Shown: piece by piece, positions 60,013 through 64,000 of the stretch
Numbering within the stretch: the stretch's first letter is position 1
How the letters are laid out: each line of letters starts with the position of its first letter
Source of the DNA: Streptomyces sp. S3(2020)
GTDB lineage: Bacteria; Actinomycetota; Actinomycetes; Streptomycetales; Streptomycetaceae
Assembly (NCBI RefSeq): GCF_013044505.1
Contig: NZ_JABERD010000018.1
Span: 1 to 64,000 of the forward strand
Reading direction: 5' to 3'
DNA: 64,000 bases
Made by a program: the position numbers and the translations under genes
Notes under the pieces: generated by a model
Told to the model about the DNA's origin: nothing
Seen by the model: only the letters and a program-made list of their open reading frames with translations
The model's database searches: none

Positions 60013-60761
60013 GCGACGCACCGGTGCTGCGGATGGAATCCGTCCGCAAGACGTTCGGCAGCTCGGTCGTGCTGCGGGACATGGACCTGGAGGTCGCCTC
60101 GCACACGGTGACCGCGCTGATCGGCGCATCCGGTTCCGGCAAGTCCACGCTGCTGCGCTGCGCGAACCTCCTGGAGGAGATCGACGACGGCGCGATCTGG
60201 CTCGACGGCGAGGAGATCACCGACCCGCGGACCGACCAGGACGCGGTACGCCGCCGTATCGGCGTGGTCTTCCAGGCGTACAACCTCTTCCCGCACATGA
60301 CCGTCCTGGAGAACATCACGCTCGCCCCGCGCCGGGTGCACGGGGTGTCCCGCGCGGAGGCCGAGGAGCGCGGCAGGGAGCTGCTGGAGCGGCTCGGGCT
60401 CGGTGGCAAGGCGGGCGAGTACCCGGACCGGCTGAGCGGCGGTCAGCAGCAGCGGGTCGCGATCGTGCGCGCGCTCGCCGTACGTCCCCGGCTGCTTCTG
60501 CTCGACGAGATCACGGCCGCCCTCGACCCGGAGCTGGTGGGCGAGGTCCTCACCGTCGTCCGCGATCTCAAGGAGGAGGGCATGACCATGGTGCTCGCCA
60601 CGCATGAGATGGGCTTCGCGCGGGACGTGGCCGACCAGGTTTGTTTTCTGGACGGAGGTGTCGTCCTGGAGCGCGGGACATCCGATCAGATTTTCGGCGA
60701 TCCGCAGCAGGAGCGCACGCGGCGCTTCCTGCGGCGGATCGTGGAGGCTGGGCGCCTGTAA
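60009..60761 (+). CDS. Amino-acid ABC transporter ATP-binding protein
   Basis: 250 residues of the GlnQ/HisP type. Walker A GASGSGKST near 38-46, Q-loop VVFQAYNLFPHMTVLENI, signature LSGGQQQRVAIVRAL, and Walker B LLLLDEITAALDPE. Here Ile replaces the usual Pro after DE; this occurs in some relatives and need not abolish function. Last gene of the three-gene importer. Confidence 0.93.
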   Translation: MSDAPVLRMESVRKTFGSSVVLRDMDLEVASHTVTALIGASGSGKSTLLRCANLLEEIDDGAIWLDGEEITDPRTDQDAVRRRIGVVFQAYNLFPHMTVLENITLAPRRVHGVSRAEAEERGRELLERLGLGGKAGEYPDRLSGGQQQRVAIVRALAVRPRLLLLDEITAALDPELVGEVLTVVRDLKEEGMTMVLATHEMGFARDVADQVCFLDGGVVLERGTSDQIFGDPQQERTRRFLRRIVEAGRL

Positions 60762-60796
60762 GAGGCGCTCACCAGGAGGGCGGGACTTACCGCCCG

Positions 60797-61270
60797 TTAC
60801 GCCTCGGCCTGTCCCGTCCCCGCCAGCGCCACGACCCGCTCCACTCCGAACGCGTATCCCTGCACGCCACAGCCCGCGATGACGCCGTCGGCGCGCAGGG
60901 AGACGTAGGAGTGGTGGCGGAAGGACTCGCGCTTGTGGATGTTGGAGATGTGCACCTCCAGGACCGGCAGCCCGTCGCAGGTGTTGAGTGCGTCCAGAAT
61001 CGCGACCGACGTGTGCGAGTAGGCGCCGGGGTTGATGACGATCCCGCAGTGGTTCAGCCGCGCCTCGTGGATCCAGTCGACCAGCTCGCCCTCGTGGTTG
61101 GACTGCCGGAAGTCCACGGTGCCGCCGTGCGCGGCCGCGGTCTTGGCGCACAGTGCCTCGACGTCGGCGAGGGTGTCGGAACCGTAGATCTCCGGCTGGC
61201 GCTGGCCGAGCAGGTTCAGGTTGGGGCCGTTGAGGATCATGATCGGGGCGTTGGCCAGGGTGCGGGGCAC
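60797..61270 (-). CDS. aroQ: Type II 3-dehydroquinate dehydratase
   Basis: 157 residues. Signature [19 protein letters not shown] with the catalytic Tyr29, then the loop Arg-containing region, [16 protein letters not shown] and [17 protein letters not shown] with the catalytic His. It dehydrates 3-dehydroquinate in the shikimate pathway. The GTG at 61270 has a perfect GGAGG five bases upstream. It converges on the ABC importer. Confidence 0.95.
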   Translation of the reverse strand: MPRTLANAPIMILNGPNLNLLGQRQPEIYGSDTLADVEALCAKTAAAHGGTVDFRQSNHEGELVDWIHEARLNHCGIVINPGAYSHTSVAILDALNTCDGLPVLEVHISNIHKRESFRHHSYVSLRADGVIAGCGVQGYAFGVERVVALAGTGQAEA

Positions 61271-61362
61271 GGTTCCTCCGGTCCGGTGGCGGGTGCGCGA
61301 TCCGTTGAAGACCGCTGCTCAGACCCCGGTTTATCACGGTGCGCCGCGCGCGCGGACAGCCG

Positions 61363-61368
61363 TACCCT
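61363..61368 (+). promoter_or_regulatory. -10-like element for a leaderless S66 peptidase mRNA
   Basis: TACCCT is followed by 6 nt and the ATG at 61375, with no ribosome-binding site. It resembles the other leaderless starts in the window but is weaker. Confidence 0.35.
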
Positions 61369-61374
61369 CCACGG

Positions 61375-62421
61375 ATGACGACGATCTCGTACCCGCCAAA
61401 GCCCTCCCCCGGCGACCGCATAGCCGTCATCTCGGCCGGCGCCGGCCTGCCCGAGCTGTTCCCGCGCCCCTTCGAACTGGGCCTGGAGCGGCTGCGCGAG
61501 GACTACGGCCTCATCCCGGTCGAGTACCCGACGACCCGCAAGATGGGCACGACCCCGCAAGAGCGCGCCGCCGACATCCACGCCGCCTTCGCCGACCCGG
61601 ACATCAAGGCGGTCATCGCGTCGATCGGCGGTGACGACCAGATCACGGTGCTGCCGTTTCTGGACCGGGAGTTGATCCGGGCGAACCCGAAGCCGTTCTT
61701 CGGGACGAGCGACAACACGAACCTGCTCATGTATCTGCGCAACACGGGGATCGTCGGCTATCACGGCGCGACCGTGATGTGCGAGCTGGGCCGGCCCGGC
61801 GCCATGAACCCGCGGACCGCCGACTCCCTACGGGCCGCGCTGTTCACCTCGGGCGAGTACGAGCTGAGGCCCGCCGACCGCTGGAACGACGTCGACCGCG
61901 ACTGGGCGGACCCGGCGACCTTCGAAGCGGAGCCGCACACCAGGCCCGGCGACGGCTGGACCTGGGTGAACGCCGACCGCGTGGTCGAGGGCAGGACTTG
62001 GGGCGGCTGTCTGGAGATCGTGGGATGGCTGCTGATGGCCGACCGTGAGATCGCGCGCGACCTGAGCGAGTACGACGGCGGAGTACTGCTCCTGGAGACC
62101 TCCGAGGACATGCCCAGCGCCACGGAGGTCTTCTGGACGCTCCGGAACATGGGCGAGCGCGGGCTGCTGCACCGCTTCTCGGCGCTGTTGACGGGGCGCG
62201 CGAAGACCTGGTCCTTCGAGCACCCCAACAACCCGGAGGAGGCCGCTCGTTACGGGTCCGAACAGCGCGAGGCCGTACTGCGCGCCATGCGGACCTATGC
62301 CCCCGACACCATGATCGTCTTCGATGTCGACTTCGGGCACACCGACCCCCAACTGGTCATCCCCTACGGCGGTCTCGTCCGTGTCGACGGTCCCGCCCGG
62401 CGCATCACGGTCACCTACTGA
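61375..62421 (+). CDS. S66-family LD-carboxypeptidase/microcin-immunity (MccF)-like peptidase
   Basis: 348 residues from the ATG at 61375. The S66 serine is Ser112 in FFGTSDNTNL, with the catalytic Glu in LLLETSED and the His in DFGHTDPQ, in family order. LD-carboxypeptidases trim cell-wall tetrapeptides in recycling; MccF relatives cut toxic aminoacyl-nucleotide conjugates. The FGTSDNTNL serine motif and GWTWVNADRVVEGRTWGGCLE favour the MccF-like branch. No signal peptide, so probably cytosolic. Confidence 0.87.
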   Translation: MTTISYPPKPSPGDRIAVISAGAGLPELFPRPFELGLERLREDYGLIPVEYPTTRKMGTTPQERAADIHAAFADPDIKAVIASIGGDDQITVLPFLDRELIRANPKPFFGTSDNTNLLMYLRNTGIVGYHGATVMCELGRPGAMNPRTADSLRAALFTSGEYELRPADRWNDVDRDWADPATFEAEPHTRPGDGWTWVNADRVVEGRTWGGCLEIVGWLLMADREIARDLSEYDGGVLLLETSEDMPSATEVFWTLRNMGERGLLHRFSALLTGRAKTWSFEHPNNPEEAARYGSEQREAVLRAMRTYAPDTMIVFDVDFGHTDPQLVIPYGGLVRVDGPARRITVTY

Positions 62422-62472
62422 CGCGCCCGCACGCCCCCGTAACCCGCGGTCACCGTGGGTAGTTGACGCGGC

Positions 62473-63780
62473 ATGCACGACGTACGCACCGTTAGGGCGC
62501 CCTCCATGCCGCGGCTCGCGGCCGCCTCACTCGCCGGGACGGCCATCGAGTTCTACGACTTCTTCGTCTACGGGACCGCGGCGGCACTGGTCCTGGGGCC
62601 GCTGTTCTTCCCGACGTTCTCGCCGCTGGCGGGGACGCTGGCCGCCTTCGCCACGTTCGGCGTGGGGTTCGTGGCACGGCCGCTGGGTTCGGTGCTGTTC
62701 GGGCACATCGGGGACCGGCGGGGGCGGCGGCCGGTCCTCGTCACCTCGTTGCTGCTGACCGGCGGCGCCACGGTCGCGGTCGGCTGTGTCCCGACGTACG
62801 ACTCGATCGGGGTGACCGCTCCCCTGCTGCTGCTCGTGCTGCGGTTCCTCCAGGGCCTGGGGCTCGGCGGGGAGTGGGGCGGGGCGGTGCTGCTGACGGC
62901 GGAGCACGCGCCGCCCGAACGACGGGCCCTGTGGTCGAGCTTCCCGCAGATCGGACCCGCGGTGGGCTTTCTGCTCGCCAACGGCGTGATGCTCGTCCTG
63001 TCGGCGTCGCTGAGCGAGGCACAGTTCGCCGCGTGGGGGTGGCGGGTTCCGTTCTGGGCGGCGGGGCTGCTGGCCGTGGCGGGGCTGTGGCTGCGGTCGT
63101 CGCTCGTCGAGAGTCCCAGCTTCCTCGAAATCGACGACCACGCGCGCGTGCCGTTCGTCGAGGTCGTGCGCGACCACTGGCGGCTCGTCCTGCTGACGGC
63201 CGGCGCGCTCGCGATCGGGTACGCGATCTTCTACGCCGTCACGACCTGGTCCCTCGCGTATGCGACGGAACGGCTGGGCGTGGGCCGTACGGTCATGCTG
63301 GCCTGCATCATGGCCGCGGTCGTGGTGAAGGGCTCGCTCACGCCGGTGGTGGCGTTGCTCGGCGACCGCTACGGGCGGCGGCCGCTGTGTCTGGCGGGCT
63401 GTTCGGCGGCGGCCGTGTGGATGTTCCCGATGGTCGCGCTGCTCTCGACCGGCGAACCGCTGCTGATGTTCGTGGGGTTCCTGGGCGCGATGCTCGCGTT
63501 CATCACGATGTTCGCGGTGATCGCCGCGTATCTGCCGGAGCTGTACGAGCCGCGGGTGCGCTGCACGGGCGCCGCGGTCGGCTACAACCTCGGCGGGGTC
63601 CTCGGGGGTGCGCTCACGCCGATCGTGGCGACGGCGCTGGCCGAGCGGGGTGGCCGGGTGCCGTGGGGTGTGGGGGCGTATCTGACGGGGATCGCGCTGC
63701 TGAGCCTGGGGTGCTTCGCACTGCTGCCGGAGACGCGTCCGGTGCCGGTGGCCGTCAAGGCGGAGCCTGTCCTGGATTGA
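62473..63780 (+). CDS. MFS transporter, metabolite:H+ symporter (MHS) family
   Basis: 435 residues, twelve helices. Family marks: GTAIEFYDFFVYGTAAALVLGPLFF at helix 1, the loop motif GHIGDRRGRRPVLV, and RFLQGLGLGGEWGGAVLLTAEHAP, as in ProP/ShiA/KgtP-like carriers. It would import an organic acid, shikimate or osmolyte with protons. The nearby aroQ invites a shikimate guess, but nothing in the sequence proves it. Start at the ATG 62473; the ATG at 62506 is an alternative. Confidence 0.9.
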   Translation: MHDVRTVRAPSMPRLAAASLAGTAIEFYDFFVYGTAAALVLGPLFFPTFSPLAGTLAAFATFGVGFVARPLGSVLFGHIGDRRGRRPVLVTSLLLTGGATVAVGCVPTYDSIGVTAPLLLLVLRFLQGLGLGGEWGGAVLLTAEHAPPERRALWSSFPQIGPAVGFLLANGVMLVLSASLSEAQFAAWGWRVPFWAAGLLAVAGLWLRSSLVESPSFLEIDDHARVPFVEVVRDHWRLVLLTAGALAIGYAIFYAVTTWSLAYATERLGVGRTVMLACIMAAVVVKGSLTPVVALLGDRYGRRPLCLAGCSAAAVWMFPMVALLSTGEPLLMFVGFLGAMLAFITMFAVIAAYLPELYEPRVRCTGAAVGYNLGGVLGGALTPIVATALAERGGRVPWGVGAYLTGIALLSLGCFALLPETRPVPVAVKAEPVLD

Positions 63781-63781
63781 G

Positions 63782-64000
63782 TCAGGGATTGATCGCCAGC
63801 TCCAGATAGGCCGCGAACAGCACCAGGTGTACACCGCCCTGGAGCGGGGTGGCCCGGCCCGGTACGACCGTCAGGGAGCTGACCACCACGGTCAGGGCGA
63901 GCAGCACCATGTGGGTGGCGCCGAGGCCCAGGACGAGCGGACCGTCGAGCCAGATGGAGGCCAGGGCCACGGCGGGGATGGTGAGGCCGATGCTGGCCAT
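63782..64000 (-). CDS. ChaA-like calcium/sodium:proton antiporter, C-terminal part
   Basis: The last 72 codons of a gene that continues beyond the window edge. The residues form the final helices of a cation/Ca exchanger: ASIGLTIPAVALASIWLD is the second alpha-repeat of the Na/Ca-exchanger family, and the end GGVHLVLFAAYLELAINP matches ChaA-type antiporters. It exports Ca2+ or Na+ in exchange for H+. The stop is one base past the convergent symporter's stop. Confidence 0.75.
   Translation of the reverse strand: MASIGLTIPAVALASIWLDGPLVLGLGATHMVLLALTVVVSSLTVVPGRATPLQGGVHLVLFAAYLELAINP

Noticed and set aside
60009..60761. A defective ATPase because Walker B reads DEITAALDP
   Set aside because: The catalytic Glu and all other motifs are intact, and the Pro-to-Ile change is a tolerated variant.

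Overview
The window is high-GC, codon-biased actinobacterial chromosome, almost certainly a Streptomyces. It carries the sporulation regulator whiA, an RbpA-type RNA polymerase-binding protein, OpcA, a mycothiol-dependent-isomerase-like protein, DmdR/IdeR-type and SufR-type operator sequences, many GTG starts and several apparently leaderless genes. The gene order (suf - ctaA - ctaB - tkt/tal/zwf/opcA/pgl - pgi - secG/tpiA/pgk/gap - whiA/yvcK/rapZ/uvrC - uvrA - aroQ) is, from memory, a conserved central block of Streptomyces chromosomes. It is not a secondary-metabolite or prophage region. The first ~199 bases are not genomic: they read as an untrimmed Illumina Nextera adapter plus low-quality tail, so base 200 is effectively a contig end.

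Layout. 200-7.2 kb: a truncated AbfB-domain gene converges on the leftward suf operon sufR-sufB-sufD-Rieske-sufC-sufS-sufU-sufT, which builds Fe-S clusters. A CAAC-N6-GTTG SufR operator and an iron box lie upstream of sufR. 7.3-11.6 kb: an AAC(3)-like acetyltransferase, a two-gene ABC exporter and heme A synthase ctaA, converging on a small membrane protein. 11.6-17.1 kb: an accessory-looking stretch with a ROK-family regulator divergent from an unusual nitrilase-superfamily protein, a nucleotidyltransferase, an amidohydrolase and a small conserved protein. 17.2-33.8 kb: central carbon metabolism: ctaB, then tkt-tal-zwf-opcA-pgl rightward; a decayed DsbA-like lipoprotein, a membrane protein, pgi, an MFS exporter and an rbpA-like gene; then gap, pgk, tpiA and secG leftward.

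34-42.2 kb: a large secreted M14 zinc carboxypeptidase, then the leftward cluster uvrC-rapZ-yvcK-whiA, closed by a strong terminator. 42.2-49.5 kb: a signalling island. Two tandem paralogous sugar-type binding lipoproteins, with no permease, are followed within 9 nt by a 910-residue sensor histidine kinase. A NarL-type response regulator lies farther downstream and a receiver-only protein is divergent upstream. 49.6-53 kb: a helix-turn-helix protein, then a LacI regulator behind a 32-bp perfect palindrome, followed by a PfkB sugar kinase. 53-64 kb: uvrA with a Lys/Ala-rich tail, a maleylpyruvate-isomerase-like protein, a metallo-beta-lactamase-fold hydrolase, an amino-acid ABC importer, aroQ, an S66 peptidase, a metabolite symporter and the 3' end of a ChaA-like antiporter cut by the window edge.

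I saw no tRNA, rRNA, CRISPR array, insertion sequence or prophage. The best leads for new biology are the binding-protein/histidine-kinase locus and the ROK/nitrilase pair. Neither is shown to be a novel system by sequence alone.
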